Of a stretch of DNA of 50,150 bases, positions 16,298 through 26,727 are shown in pieces. The first letter of the stretch is position 1. Each line of letters opens with the position of its first letter. Source of the DNA: Bacilli bacterium (GTDB taxonomy: Bacteria; Bacillota_I; Bacilli_A; ML615J-28; CAG-313). A model generated the notes under the pieces. It did no database searches, was not told the origin of the DNA, and saw nothing but the letters and a program-made list of their open reading frames with translations. The position numbers and the translations under genes are program-made. The stretch covers positions 1 through 50,150 of the forward strand of contig JAGBDV010000009.1 in NCBI GenBank assembly GCA_017937305.1, given 5' to 3'.

Positions 16298-19200
16298 ATG
16301 ATGAAAAATATATTTAAGAAAACTCTTGCTTTAGTACTAGTTCTTGCAATTACATTTACATTTGCTTTTACTATCAATCGTCACAAAGGATTTGATGAAC
16401 ATTCTAATTTAGTGCAACTAAATGCATTTACAAATGATAAATTTAATACTGAAATTCCTTCTAGTTCTAATGCTGAAGAATTTATTAAGTTTAGTGAAAT
16501 TCATGAAATTATTTTAAATGCAATGACTTCTACAACTCATGGAACTGGTGATGCAAGAGATACTTATATGAGTAACGCAATCACATCATTAGTTGGAAAT
16601 AAGCGTGTTGGTATCTACACAGCTGATGATTTATATAATTTCTCAATCGCAGCATCTTATAACTGGAGAGAAGCTGCTACTCCAAATTTATATGCTAATT
16701 TAAAAACAATTAAAGTAATTATGGATTTAGATTATGCATTAGTATCGGATATTGATTATTCAACAATGAAGTCAAAACAATTTATCCCAGTAGGTATTAA
16801 TATAGACTTATCAGATGGCACAGGTGGATCATCAAAAACTTATCTACCATTTACTGGTACATTTGATGGAAATGGTTTTGCAATTAGTAATTTATATCTT
16901 GCTGATTACAACTATATTACTATGATTTATCGTATGGCTGGAGATGAAGAAGGAAGTACAGATGCTGATATTCCTCTTTCAAACTATTATGCAATGTTTG
17001 CAAATGTTGGAACAAGCGCAGTTATTAAAAACTTCCAAATAATTAATCCGATCTTAGAATTACTAGATGTCCCTGATGGACTTACAAAAGCTGCAGTGCT
17101 TGCTGGTGAAAATAATGGTATTATTGAAAATGTAGCTGTTATTGATGCTAAAACAAATGCTGCTGGAAATGATTCATCTGGTATTATGTGGTCGTTACCT
17201 TATGGTGCTGTACAAACAACAACATTTACTGCTGCAGGGCTAGTACATACTAATAATGGTACGTTGCAAAATTCATATTATTCTGCTGATAGAGTTGTTT
17301 ATAGTTCAAGTGATTATTTATTTGAAACTAAACCAGTTGTTTATACTGAAGGTGGTACAATTACTGGGATTGCTTATGATAAAGTTGTAGAACAATATAT
17401 TGATGAAAATAATGAATCTTCTAACATTATTGGCTATACTGAATCAGAGTTATTAAATGGTAATGGAGTTAATATTAATTCTGCTACTCTTGCTGATAAT
17501 TCAAGAAGCTGGCATTTCTTTGAATATGACTGTCTTCCAACTCTACAAGGTTTAGATTTTAATAGTTCAGAAAATGCATTTGTAATTGCTGATGAGTATG
17601 ATTTAATTATATTCTCTCAAATTTTATCTAGACAAACTCCTTATAATGGAATTGCTTATACAAATCATAATTATGTAATAACAAAAGATATTGATATGAG
17701 AAATCTTCCATATACTCCACCAAAGGAAGAATTTAAAGGAAGTCTTGTTGGTGGTACTGGAACACTTGAAGATACAATTAACTCTAATAAAGTTATTAAG
17801 AATTTAAGTATTACAAATCCATATAATACTGAAACGGAAATGTATTATGGTCTATTCTCAAAATTAAGTGGTACTGTTTCTAACATTAACTTTGATAATT
17901 GTACAATAAATTTATTACAAGATGATTCTGTTGTTACAAAGACTTCATATGTTGGATTTGTTGCTGGTGTTTCAAATGGCGCAACAATATCTAATATTAT
18001 TACAAATTCGACAATTGGATTTGGAACACTAGGTGTTGGTAAAACTTATGCTGGTGGAATTGTTGGTTATGGTAATGGTAATATTTCTTATGTTGCTAAT
18101 ACGGGTAATATTAATGGTAATGCTGACCATAGTTTTACTGGTTTAACTCTTAATGCTATATACCAAATCGGTGGTATTTTAGGTGGAAGTTCAGAAAACA
18201 ATCTAACCTTAACTAATTCTATTAATACTGGTCAAATTTCTTCACCAGGTACACTTAGCACATTTACTTCAAGTTCTAATATTCAAATTAGTGTTGGTGG
18301 TATTGTTGGTCAATTAAATAATAGTACATCTACAAATAACGTTGTTTATTATGTTACTAATGAAGGCCAAATTACAGCAAATAAATTTGCAGGAACTAAT
18401 ACTAAATATGCATATATTTATTGTGCTGGAGTTATTGGAAATGTTATTGGAAAATCTGGTCCACTTAATAATGGTGAACAAGTGTTAAATGGTAGATATG
18501 AAAATAAAGGTTTAATTAAAAACTTCTATACTAATGATTATACATATTGCTATAATGCTGGTATTTTAGTTGCTTCTACTTCAGAATATTCAGAATTTTC
18601 TTACATGATTAATACTGCAAACAACAATCTTTATAGTGAACTTGGAATGACTAATGATACCAATAATAAAGAAATTTATTATGCTGCAACAGTTGTTGAT
18701 AATTCAACTGCAGGTGTAACACTATCTAGAGCATATAATGAAGCTGATTATGTCTATCCAAATACTTACTTTGATACAAATAGTCAAGAAGAAGCCTTAA
18801 TTGGTCCATTCTTTACATCAGTATCTGACTATAAATCAAAATTATTATATTGTCAAAATAGTGGTGATATCACTGTTAGTGATATTACAACATCTACTGA
18901 TACTAAGATTGCAGGATTTACTCAAAGTTATAACATTGATTATCAAAATGTTTATATGACAGGTGATATCAAAGTATTAAATGTTAATCAAAGTGCTGAC
19001 TTATATGTTGCAGGCATCTCATGGATACTTCCATATTTAACTACTGTAAATATTGCTAAAAACTGTCTAAATGAAGGGCAAATTATAACTGCTGGAATAA
19101 GCGGTAATACTACTATTGTTAATAATCAAAAAGAATATGAAGTTTCAAATTGGTGGGGGGGTACAACTACCGAAACTGCATATGGTACTGATCAAGAAGC

Positions 19201-22200
19201 ACCAGGATTTTCAGCTACTATTGATGCAAATAATTTGTATGTAGCCGGTTTATTTAACCTAAATGTTGGTGAATTAACTAACTCTATGAATAGAGGAGAT
19301 ATATCATCTGAGTATTCTGGATATAATCAAATCACTGGAACATGTAATACATTTGTTGGTGGTTTAGTAACATACAACTATAATTTAATTCAAGACTGTG
19401 CAAACTCTGGTAATATTAACTATTCAAACGAGACTGAATCACCGACAGAACAAGAACATACAGGGTATTTAACTTATGTTGCCGGTGGTAATGATCCAAA
19501 TTGTCATTTTGGTGGTTTAATATACGCGTATTCTGCTGGTCTGGCCTTGGGTGGGATTTGCAGTGCTCTTGGTGATAGACAAGCAACAATATTAAATGGT
19601 AAATTGAATTATGGTTATCTTTCTGATACAAGTACATCTTCAATGGCAAAAATTTATGACTCATCAAATAATGGTAATGTTTATGGTAAGGCTCAACAAT
19701 ATGTTCGCTGTGGTGGTATTTTAGCTGTTGCTTTAGGTGTTGAAATTACTGCTGGTAATGATTCGATAGATTCAGAAGAGTCTGGCGCTAAACGTTTTTC
19801 ATATTGTGAAGTAGGTTCTGGAGATAGAATTGCTACTTCCGAGTTGTCTAACGGTCTTAATTTTGGAAATATTTGTGCTGTCACAAATAAAATAGGTCAG
19901 TATTCAGGAACTGATTCTACTAGGTATGGTAATGAACATAGTTATAACAACGCGAAACGTCCGGGAATTTATTCATGCTCTGGTGGTGTAATTGGATATG
20001 GATTATGTAAGATGGTACGTATGATAAATCATGGTGTTATTTCTTCTTGTGATGTTGCTGGAGGAGTTGTTGGTGCTACATATGTTTTAGGATCAGTTAA
20101 TCCTGATGAGGAATATTCAGTAACTACTGTAGATATTAATACTGCAGTACATTATGGAAAGGTAAAAGCTATTAGAAATGAAAGTTATTATGATTTTGAT
20201 TCTTTAATAAATTCTAATTTTGATGAAAATGACACAGAACATTTCTACCCTGATGGAGATACAACATTTATTTTCCCGTTAAACTCTAGTGCTGGGTTAA
20301 CATTTGAAAACTTGTCTTTATATCCTAATAAGAAACGTGGATTTGGTGGAGTATTTGGACGTTTACAACGTGGTAATAGTGGTGTTATGAATTCTAATTC
20401 ATTTATTAATATTTTGAATATGGATCCAAATGTTGATATGATAGGTCGTGCTGATGGTACATCATATGGTGCATATTATTATTATAAATTATTTGTTGAA
20501 GGAAGAAAAGATACTTATTTTAGTGCAAGGATTAATGACACAACACCGGCCTTAATTGTTGGTTATATTTCAAGCTATTCATCTTCCAAGATTGCTTATG
20601 CTTCTAATTCAGGAAATTCATCAGTTACTTATACTATAAGAAGAGGAAATAATAATAGAACATTTACAATTGTTTCTGTTCAATATAATAATGTAAATAT
20701 AAATACTGTTGAAGAAAAAGTGAGGGAAGTGTCTGGTTATGATGCAACGTCTCCATTGACAAACGCACAATCTAGTGAAACACAACAAATTATTTCGAAT
20801 GTAGTTTCTGTTGAATCTAATGTCTCTGGTACGATGACGCTGAATGATACAAATTATCAGAATTATGGTTTTACACAAGCAGAGTTGAGGCAGTTACTTA
20901 CTCAAAATAACACAACTACCACTGTAGATAGGGATATCCCATCTGATGGTTTAGTACTTTCTGTAGATGAAAATGAATATGATGATGCAGGATATTATAA
21001 GATGGAAATTGTTACTGATAATCCTAGTGAAACAGATTATACATATATTTTTGATGAAGATTTCCCTCTAATGGATCCAGAGCAATCAAACTATATTTAT
21101 GCTGCTGATAACCCTGTACTTGCTAATAGATTTAGATTGAATACTTCAACAAACTATAAACCAAACGGTATGTATGTACTTGCAAGTACTAAGGGTAGAG
21201 ATAAAGGTGCTGTTCTTCCTGCAAACTTAAAAATTAGTTCATTATATAAATTAAATGAAGCAGAAGGTAAGTATATTGATTTAAACAATATATCTACTGA
21301 TGATGTTATTCATGATGAGGAACATAATAAAGAGTTATTAAATGATTACCAATCAATGTTCCAAATAAGACTTAGTGATAAATCAGCTATTATGGAACAG
21401 TCTACTAATGATACATTGTATGATATTGTTTTATATGACCCAACTGGAAAAGCTCCTACTCTTACAAATGGTGTAAAAGGTGTTGATTCTAGTGGTAAAC
21501 CGACTATTACATTTACTATTTCTTCTGATGCGTTTAATTTAACTGGTAATTCCACTACAGTTAATTATAAAGTGCTATCTGCAGAATTATCTGAAAATGC
21601 TGTTATTGCAAAATCAGGTATTACTGAAAGTAATCATCCTGCATTTTTAGTTGCTTATAATAATAGAACTTCAAATATTATTTCAGGCAGTTTCGAATCC
21701 ACAATTACTGGTACAGTAACTGCTGGTCAATCATTGGAGTTATCAGATAAAGTTACTGTTTATTCTGAAATTGCTTGTAATGTAAGTTCATTAATTACAA
21801 CATATTATTCAGATTATACAATTATTATTAATTGTGTAGATACTAGACTTAATATTACAATGAATAGTGCAACAATGGATGGAGCTAATGTTAATGTTCC
21901 AACACTAGATGGTACAACATATAATTTTGGAACTACGTCATCTATTTTACCTAATGGAACATTAGGATTAGTATTTAGGGATGTTAATAATATTTTACCT
22001 GATAATCATGAATTAACATTTGTTGGTTTAAAATATAATGGAACAACAATTGATCCTAAATATTATTCATATGATTTAAGTGGCGTTAATAATGATAATT
22101 TATTTGGTATTGATTTATCTTTAAGTGATGAATTAGCTTCAGGAACTTATACTCTTGAGTATAAATATTATTCAAATAAAGATTCATATTATGTTACATT

Positions 22201-23971
22201 TAATAAGAGTAGTTCTAATGAATATAGTGTATTAGATGTAAATTATGATTCTTATTCATTTACTTCTGATGCTGCTGATTTAGAATTCCTGACTCAAAGT
22301 GTTAATTTTGATACTTATATTGGTTTTGGTGTTCTATTAAAAGGTGTTTCTTATAATACAAATAGTGCATTGACTGTTAGAACTATTAATAAAACTGGTG
22401 TTGAATCATATGTTAATAATGTTGACTATTATGAGTTATATTTAAATGATGTTTTAATTAACACAGTTAAACTTTCACCTTTTGCAACATTATCTTCTGC
22501 AACTGTTTCGTATAGATATGATGCTGATGGAAATCGTGAACATGTATTTACTTATAATATTTTAGATGAAAGTGGAACATCGCATCCTATTACACACACA
22601 ATTAAAGAAAGAGCTTTAGATGATGTTGTAATTTATAAAAATGGTGTAGTTCAGTTATCTCAACCAATTACTGTTTTAAGAGAAAGTGTATTAACTCAAG
22701 TAAGTATTGACTTTGGTTTTGCAGATGCTACAGAAAATAAAAACGTAACTACTGTTATCACTGGTAATAGTAATGCCATTGATGAAACAATGGTATATTA
22801 TAGTACTGCTGCTTATTATGTAGTTAATATTACTGATTTACTTGAAACTGGTGAGTTAATATATACATTTAATTTACAAAGAGAAACTGATGTTCAAAAA
22901 GAATTAACATCTATTCAAATTGAAAAACTTAAAGGTACAAGTGCATACTTGCAAGATATTAATTTCCAAGCTGGTAGTGATTCTAACTTAGTCTATCCGA
23001 CTATTTATGAATCTAATGCAAATGGTGAGGAAATTACAAGTTTATATGATATTCGTGTATACTATGCTGGTATTGACTATGATGGTGCAGATGAAAATGG
23101 TATAGAATACTTTAGAATTGATGGTAAAGTTGCAGATATTGATATTGAAAACTATCATCCAACATTTACTATTCCTGTAGGTGCTACTATTGAAAGATAT
23201 GATTCTGCAAGTGGTACTTGGACTACTGATCTTTATGCTAACTTTATTGGTGAAGATGAAAATAAAGATTGTATTATTCTATATAGAATTACATCAGAAG
23301 ATGGACTAAGTACTGTTTACTATCATATTACTACAACGGATATTTTATATAACTTAACACTTCGTTTTACAATCTATTATCGTGATGGTAATGGTAATAT
23401 AATGCTTGCTGATGATGCAAACTCTCCTATTAAGAATAGTACTGTAGTTATCACAGTAAGAAATTATGTGTTAAAACAAAGTATTGATGCTTATACAAAG
23501 AATATTGAAGGAAATCATACTACTTATCCATTAGAACCTACAACTGATAATCCAACTGGTATCACTGGAGAAATTAATGGTGTTAATAACCAAACTACTT
23601 TATTCTATCGTCCTCACTCATTAAGTGACTACTTATATACATTTGGTAGAAACTTATCGGGATGCTACGGATTCTCTATTGTTTCTCCAATTTATAATGG
23701 AACAACTGGAGGAAAATTAGTTAACGGTGAAAGATATACATATGACATCTACTTTAAAGGTGTTGCTGATGGTACTGGTGGTGTTCAATACCCTTGGGAA
23801 ACAGATGACTATATCTTACCTAACTTAGATGATACAGGTGTATATGACGGTAAATATTTCTTCATAGAAAACTCTTTAAGAAACCGTATCAGAAACTTTG
23901 CAATTGTAATTAATGCAGAAACTGGTGATGGTGACTGGGGTCTAACTGATGATACTACAACTTGGAACTAA
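16298..23971 (+). CDS. Giant GLUG-repeat surface protein
   Basis: 2557 residues. Start at the ATG ATG pair (16298/16301), preceded by GGGGAGAGG; an in-frame TTG at 16274 is rejected. Signal peptide-like N-terminus (about 1-25) ending T-F-A-F-T, another loose relative of the AWF motif. Residues about 186-1360 carry many GLUG-type units (G-G-[IV]-[VL]-G-x, then N-T-G-N-I-like segments), a repeat found in bacterial adhesins and surface proteases. Residues about 1500-2557 are predicted beta-rich domains, not recognised. There is no LPxTG motif, C-terminal hydrophobic tail or SLH domain, so how it is held on the cell is unclear; binding to the fibre proteins is one option. Last gene of cluster 2. 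Confidence 0.85.
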   Translation: MMKNIFKKTLALVLVLAITFTFAFTINRHKGFDEHSNLVQLNAFTNDKFNTEIPSSSNAEEFIKFSEIHEIILNAMTSTTHGTGDARDTYMSNAITSLVGNKRVGIYTADDLYNFSIAASYNWREAATPNLYANLKTIKVIMDLDYALVSDIDYSTMKSKQFIPVGINIDLSDGTGGSSKTYLPFTGTFDGNGFAISNLYLADYNYITMIYRMAGDEEGSTDADIPLSNYYAMFANVGTSAVIKNFQIINPILELLDVPDGLTKAAVLAGENNGIIENVAVIDAKTNAAGNDSSGIMWSLPYGAVQTTTFTAAGLVHTNNGTLQNSYYSADRVVYSSSDYLFETKPVVYTEGGTITGIAYDKVVEQYIDENNESSNIIGYTESELLNGNGVNINSATLADNSRSWHFFEYDCLPTLQGLDFNSSENAFVIADEYDLIIFSQILSRQTPYNGIAYTNHNYVITKDIDMRNLPYTPPKEEFKGSLVGGTGTLEDTINSNKVIKNLSITNPYNTETEMYYGLFSKLSGTVSNINFDNCTINLLQDDSVVTKTSYVGFVAGVSNGATISNIITNSTIGFGTLGVGKTYAGGIVGYGNGNISYVANTGNINGNADHSFTGLTLNAIYQIGGILGGSSENNLTLTNSINTGQISSPGTLSTFTSSSNIQISVGGIVGQLNNSTSTNNVVYYVTNEGQITANKFAGTNTKYAYIYCAGVIGNVIGKSGPLNNGEQVLNGRYENKGLIKNFYTNDYTYCYNAGILVASTSEYSEFSYMINTANNNLYSELGMTNDTNNKEIYYAATVVDNSTAGVTLSRAYNEADYVYPNTYFDTNSQEEALIGPFFTSVSDYKSKLLYCQNSGDITVSDITTSTDTKIAGFTQSYNIDYQNVYMTGDIKVLNVNQSADLYVAGISWILPYLTTVNIAKNCLNEGQIITAGISGNTTIVNNQKEYEVSNWWGGTTTETAYGTDQEAPGFSATIDANNLYVAGLFNLNVGELTNSMNRGDISSEYSGYNQITGTCNTFVGGLVTYNYNLIQDCANSGNINYSNETESPTEQEHTGYLTYVAGGNDPNCHFGGLIYAYSAGLALGGICSALGDRQATILNGKLNYGYLSDTSTSSMAKIYDSSNNGNVYGKAQQYVRCGGILAVALGVEITAGNDSIDSEESGAKRFSYCEVGSGDRIATSELSNGLNFGNICAVTNKIGQYSGTDSTRYGNEHSYNNAKRPGIYSCSGGVIGYGLCKMVRMINHGVISSCDVAGGVVGATYVLGSVNPDEEYSVTTVDINTAVHYGKVKAIRNESYYDFDSLINSNFDENDTEHFYPDGDTTFIFPLNSSAGLTFENLSLYPNKKRGFGGVFGRLQRGNSGVMNSNSFINILNMDPNVDMIGRADGTSYGAYYYYKLFVEGRKDTYFSARINDTTPALIVGYISSYSSSKIAYASNSGNSSVTYTIRRGNNNRTFTIVSVQYNNVNINTVEEKVREVSGYDATSPLTNAQSSETQQIISNVVSVESNVSGTMTLNDTNYQNYGFTQAELRQLLTQNNTTTTVDRDIPSDGLVLSVDENEYDDAGYYKMEIVTDNPSETDYTYIFDEDFPLMDPEQSNYIYAADNPVLANRFRLNTSTNYKPNGMYVLASTKGRDKGAVLPANLKISSLYKLNEAEGKYIDLNNISTDDVIHDEEHNKELLNDYQSMFQIRLSDKSAIMEQSTNDTLYDIVLYDPTGKAPTLTNGVKGVDSSGKPTITFTISSDAFNLTGNSTTVNYKVLSAELSENAVIAKSGITESNHPAFLVAYNNRTSNIISGSFESTITGTVTAGQSLELSDKVTVYSEIACNVSSLITTYYSDYTIIINCVDTRLNITMNSATMDGANVNVPTLDGTTYNFGTTSSILPNGTLGLVFRDVNNILPDNHELTFVGLKYNGTTIDPKYYSYDLSGVNNDNLFGIDLSLSDELASGTYTLEYKYYSNKDSYYVTFNKSSSNEYSVLDVNYDSYSFTSDAADLEFLTQSVNFDTYIGFGVLLKGVSYNTNSALTVRTINKTGVESYVNNVDYYELYLNDVLINTVKLSPFATLSSATVSYRYDADGNREHVFTYNILDESGTSHPITHTIKERALDDVVIYKNGVVQLSQPITVLRESVLTQVSIDFGFADATENKNVTTVITGNSNAIDETMVYYSTAAYYVVNITDLLETGELIYTFNLQRETDVQKELTSIQIEKLKGTSAYLQDINFQAGSDSNLVYPTIYESNANGEEITSLYDIRVYYAGIDYDGADENGIEYFRIDGKVADIDIENYHPTFTIPVGATIERYDSASGTWTTDLYANFIGEDENKDCIILYRITSEDGLSTVYYHITTTDILYNLTLRFTIYYRDGNGNIMLADDANSPIKNSTVVITVRNYVLKQSIDAYTKNIEGNHTTYPLEPTTDNPTGITGEINGVNNQTTLFYRPHSLSDYLYTFGRNLSGCYGFSIVSPIYNGTTGGKLVNGERYTYDIYFKGVADGTGGVQYPWETDDYILPNLDDTGVYDGKYFFIENSLRNRIRNFAIVINAETGDGDWGLTDDTTTWN

Positions 23972-23981
23972 TAAATAAATT

Positions 23982-24012
23982 AAGTGATTCCTTTATGGAA
24001 TCACTTTTTTTT
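23982..24012 (+). terminator. Terminator of surface cluster 2
   Basis: AAGTGATTCC (23982-23991), TTTAT, GGAATCACTT (23997-24006), then a T-run. Perfect ten-pair stem. The following 24013-24359 is AT-rich with no gene, repeat or RNA I can recognise. Confidence 0.9.
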
Positions 24013-24359
24013 AATATGTATTTTGAATTTAAATTAATAAAAACTTTACCCCTTTGATTTCGATTGGTTTAAGAGTTAACATAGAAACAGTATTTTATAT
24101 TTAATTAAAGTAAGTATTAATATGTATAATAATATTATTAATTGAAAATTTTATTCTCATATTATGAGGATATTAGAAACTATAAGATGAAAAACATATT
24201 CTGTTACTTGTTATACTGATTAAAGACAAATTCACGATACTATTAGGTGATAATAAAATTATTTTAAAATTTTATTAAATTTAATGTATAATTAGAAAAT
24301 TCTGACATATAATAATAGTGATTCAGCTTTAATTTTTTGCAAAAAAATTATCTAATTTA

Positions 24360-24388
24360 TTGCAATGAAGTTATTATTGTAGTATAAT
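24360..24388 (+). promoter_or_regulatory. Promoter of the AbiF-associated RNA
   Basis: TTGCAA (24360-24365), 17 bases, TATAAT (24383-24388). Start of transcription is expected near 24394, just before the RNA's first hairpin. Confidence 0.8.
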
Positions 24389-24393
24389 ATCTA

Positions 24394-24467
24394 TACCTAA
24401 GTGATTAGGTTAATTAAAAGTGGGATCATACTCCGGACTCCTTAGGGACCGGGGTTTTTCTTTTTTA
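24394..24467 (+). ncRNA. Short structured RNA upstream of the Abi_2/AbiF gene
   Basis: The region has a strong promoter, a first hairpin CCTAA-GTGA-TTAGG (24396-24409), a spacer, and a GC-rich hairpin CTCCGGACTC/GGGACCGGGG type (24431-24454, one mismatch and two G-U pairs) ending in TTTTTCTTTTTT. It is far more GC-rich than its surroundings. A conserved RNA upstream of abiF genes has been described, and AbiF/RNA pairs are thought to be toxin-antitoxins related to the origin of Cas13. Position and architecture fit this, but I matched layout, not a covariance model. It could instead be a leader terminator controlling the gene. Confidence 0.7.
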
Positions 24468-24490
24468 TAGGAGATATATAGGAGATAATT

Positions 24491-25441
24491 ATGCAAAAAA
24501 AATATTTAACGATTGATGAACAAATTGAACATTTAAAAGAAAAAAATTTATCGTTTATAGATTTAGAAAAAACAAAAAAAATCCTTAATCAAATTGGTTA
24601 TTATAAAATTGTTAATGCATATAAGATTCCTTTTATTGATTATTCAAATAATAAGAATTACTTTGATGGCGTTTGTTTTGAAGACCTATATAATTTGTAT
24701 GTTTTTGATTTTGAGTTAAAATCTATTGTTTTTGAATATGCTTCTCAAATTGAAATTACATTTAAATCGTATATTTCAAATTTAATTTCAGAAAAGTATG
24801 GTGTATTATTTGAAGATTATTTAAAGAAAGAGAATTTTATAGCAGATACTGGAGCGAATGGAGAATATTCGTTTGAAGATATGAAAAACTTTATAAAAAA
24901 GGAAATTGATAAACAATTAAAAAACGAGCACCCCTCTATAAGGTGGTACAAAGATAAGTATAATAATTTCCCTTTTTGGGTTGTATCTAATATCTTAACA
25001 TTAGGATCTGTTAGCAGAATCTACACAAAATTAAAATTAGAAGATCAAATGAAAATTTCAAAAGAGTATTTACTTCCTTTTGATTATTTGTCTTCATTTA
25101 TTATACACGTAAACAGAGTTAGAAATATATGTGCACATAATTCTGTTTTATATAGGTATAAAAGTATAAATAACATCCCTCAAAAAGTAAAACGCGTTAA
25201 AAGTCAGTTTGAAAAACTAGATATTCCGTTAAATACCATAACTGGTCGTTTTAGTTATGGAACAAAAGATTTTTTATCTACATTAATCGTATTTAGTTTA
25301 CTATTGCCCAGTGCTGAATTTCAAAAATTTAAAAATAAGCTGAACGCATTATTAATAGTATTAAAGGCACAATTACAACCAACATTTTATAATAAAATTT
25401 TATGGGAAATGGGGCTTCCTGAAAATTGGTATTTATTATAA
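24491..25441 (+). CDS. Abi_2/AbiF-family HEPN protein (predicted RNase toxin)
   Basis: 316 residues. The N-terminal L-T-I-D-E-Q-I-E-H-L-K-E-K and I-L-N-Q-I-G-Y-Y-K-I are typical of AbiD/AbiF (Abi_2) proteins. The C-terminal half has the HEPN motif R-N-I-C-A-H (211-216) followed by N, the R-x4-H pattern of HEPN RNases, so it is probably catalytically competent. The family length is about 300, so it is complete. Two tandem AGGAGATA sites precede the start. It stands alone behind the structured RNA, consistent with an abortive-infection or toxin-antitoxin unit kept in check by that RNA. Confidence 0.88.
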   Translation: MQKKYLTIDEQIEHLKEKNLSFIDLEKTKKILNQIGYYKIVNAYKIPFIDYSNNKNYFDGVCFEDLYNLYVFDFELKSIVFEYASQIEITFKSYISNLISEKYGVLFEDYLKKENFIADTGANGEYSFEDMKNFIKKEIDKQLKNEHPSIRWYKDKYNNFPFWVVSNILTLGSVSRIYTKLKLEDQMKISKEYLLPFDYLSSFIIHVNRVRNICAHNSVLYRYKSINNIPQKVKRVKSQFEKLDIPLNTITGRFSYGTKDFLSTLIVFSLLLPSAEFQKFKNKLNALLIVLKAQLQPTFYNKILWEMGLPENWYLL

Positions 25442-25652
25442 AAAATTTACGTATCGAAATTTATAATAACTAAGTAATTCTATTATTTTAGTTAAATATC
25501 AAGGACAATTTATTTTTGCTATATTTTTTTAAAATATATTGATGTTTGTTTGTATAAAGTAATAAATTTTTATATTTTTTAATAGTTTAGAAAATGATTG
25601 TATTGATTGGATAAATAATAGAAACAAATACTTATGAAAATAATTATATAAA

Positions 25653-25685
25653 GGAGACTTTAAAAAATATAAAGTCTCCTTTTAT
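25653..25685. terminator. Bidirectional terminator in the AbiF-cysK gap
   Basis: AAGGAGACTTT and AAAGTCTCCTT form a perfect stem around an AT loop and are followed by TTATAAAAA. The rest of 25442-25803 is AT-rich; TTGATA (25707-25712), 17 bases, TAAATA (25730-25735) is a possible promoter for the cysteine genes. Confidence 0.7.
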
Positions 25686-25803
25686 AAAAAATAAAAACGG
25701 GTCAGTTTGATAATAAAAAGAAAAAATGATAAATATATTTAAATTAATTAATATTTATGAATAAAATACAAAGTTTTACTTTTATAATATATTAGGTGAT
25801 AAA

Positions 25804-26727
25804 ATGATTAATAAAATAAAAGAATTAGAAAAGTATATTGGTAATACTAAGATTATTCTTGCAAAAAGTTTAATGAATAAATATAACTTAAAAAGTAATA
25901 TATATTTAAAACTAGAAAAAGATAACTATAGTGGTTCAATAAAAGATAGAATAGTTTATTATATAATTAAAGATGGTATTGAAAAAGGCTTAATAAATAA
26001 AGATACTATTATTGTAGAAGCAACAAGTGGTAATACTGGTATTAGTGTTGCTGCAATATCTAAATATCTTGGAATTAAATGTATAATAGTTATGCCTAAT
26101 TCTGTAAGTAAAGAAAGAATTGAGTTTATTAAAAAATATGATGGAAAAGTTATTCTTACCTCATCTTGTCTTGGTATGAGTGGTTCTATAGATAAACTAA
26201 ATTCATTAATTAATAAATATAATAATATATATATTCTTGATCAATTTAATAATAAACTAGGGGTAGATGCTCATTATAAAACTACTGGTGTTGAAATATA
26301 TAATGAAATAAATAATATTGATATCTTTATTAGTGGAATAGGCACTGGTGGTACTTTTACAGGATGTGCTAAATATTTAAAAGAAAAAAATAGTAATACT
26401 TTATGTGTAGGAATAGAACCAAGTGAATCTAAAGTATTAAAAGGAGGAAAATCTTCTACTCATAAAATAGAAGGTATTGGTGCTAATTTTATCCCTAGTA
26501 TTTTAGATACATCATATATAGATGATATTATAGATGTTGATAGTGAAACTGCATATTTATATACAAATGTTTTATATAAAGAAGAAGGTCTTATGTGCGG
26601 TGTAAGTAGTGGTGCAGCAATATATGCTGGAATAGAAATGGGAAAAAAATATATTAATAAAAATATTGTTATTATACTTCCTGATGATGGAAATAGATAT
26701 TTATCAAAAGGTTTATATAAAAATTGA
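25804..26727 (+). CDS. cysK: Cysteine synthase (O-acetylserine sulfhydrylase)
   Basis: 307 residues, start after AGGTGAT. It makes cysteine from O-acetylserine and sulfide in the cytoplasm, with pyridoxal phosphate. Visible motifs: G-S-I-K-D-R with the PLP-binding Lys47, T-S-G-N-T-G-I, the phosphate-binding G-T-G-G-T, and G-V-S-S-G-A. Length is normal for the family (about 300-310). The stop is TGA, which shows that TGA is not tryptophan here. A serine acetyltransferase gene follows 100 bases later, completing the two-step pathway. Confidence 0.95.
   Translation: MINKIKELEKYIGNTKIILAKSLMNKYNLKSNIYLKLEKDNYSGSIKDRIVYYIIKDGIEKGLINKDTIIVEATSGNTGISVAAISKYLGIKCIIVMPNSVSKERIEFIKKYDGKVILTSSCLGMSGSIDKLNSLINKYNNIYILDQFNNKLGVDAHYKTTGVEIYNEINNIDIFISGIGTGGTFTGCAKYLKEKNSNTLCVGIEPSESKVLKGGKSSTHKIEGIGANFIPSILDTSYIDDIIDVDSETAYLYTNVLYKEEGLMCGVSSGAAIYAGIEMGKKYINKNIVIILPDDGNRYLSKGLYKN

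Noticed and set aside
19416..19884. Minus-strand open frames within the giant GLUG gene
   Set aside because: They are antisense to a long intact gene with no own start signals and look like random frames.
16298..20400. GLUG-type coding repeats considered as a CRISPR or tandem DNA repeat
   Set aside because: The periodicity is at protein level only; the DNA units differ in length and sequence.
24013..24359. Gap after the giant gene considered for a small gene or RNA
   Set aside because: AT-rich with stops in all frames and no clear hairpin before the AbiF RNA promoter.
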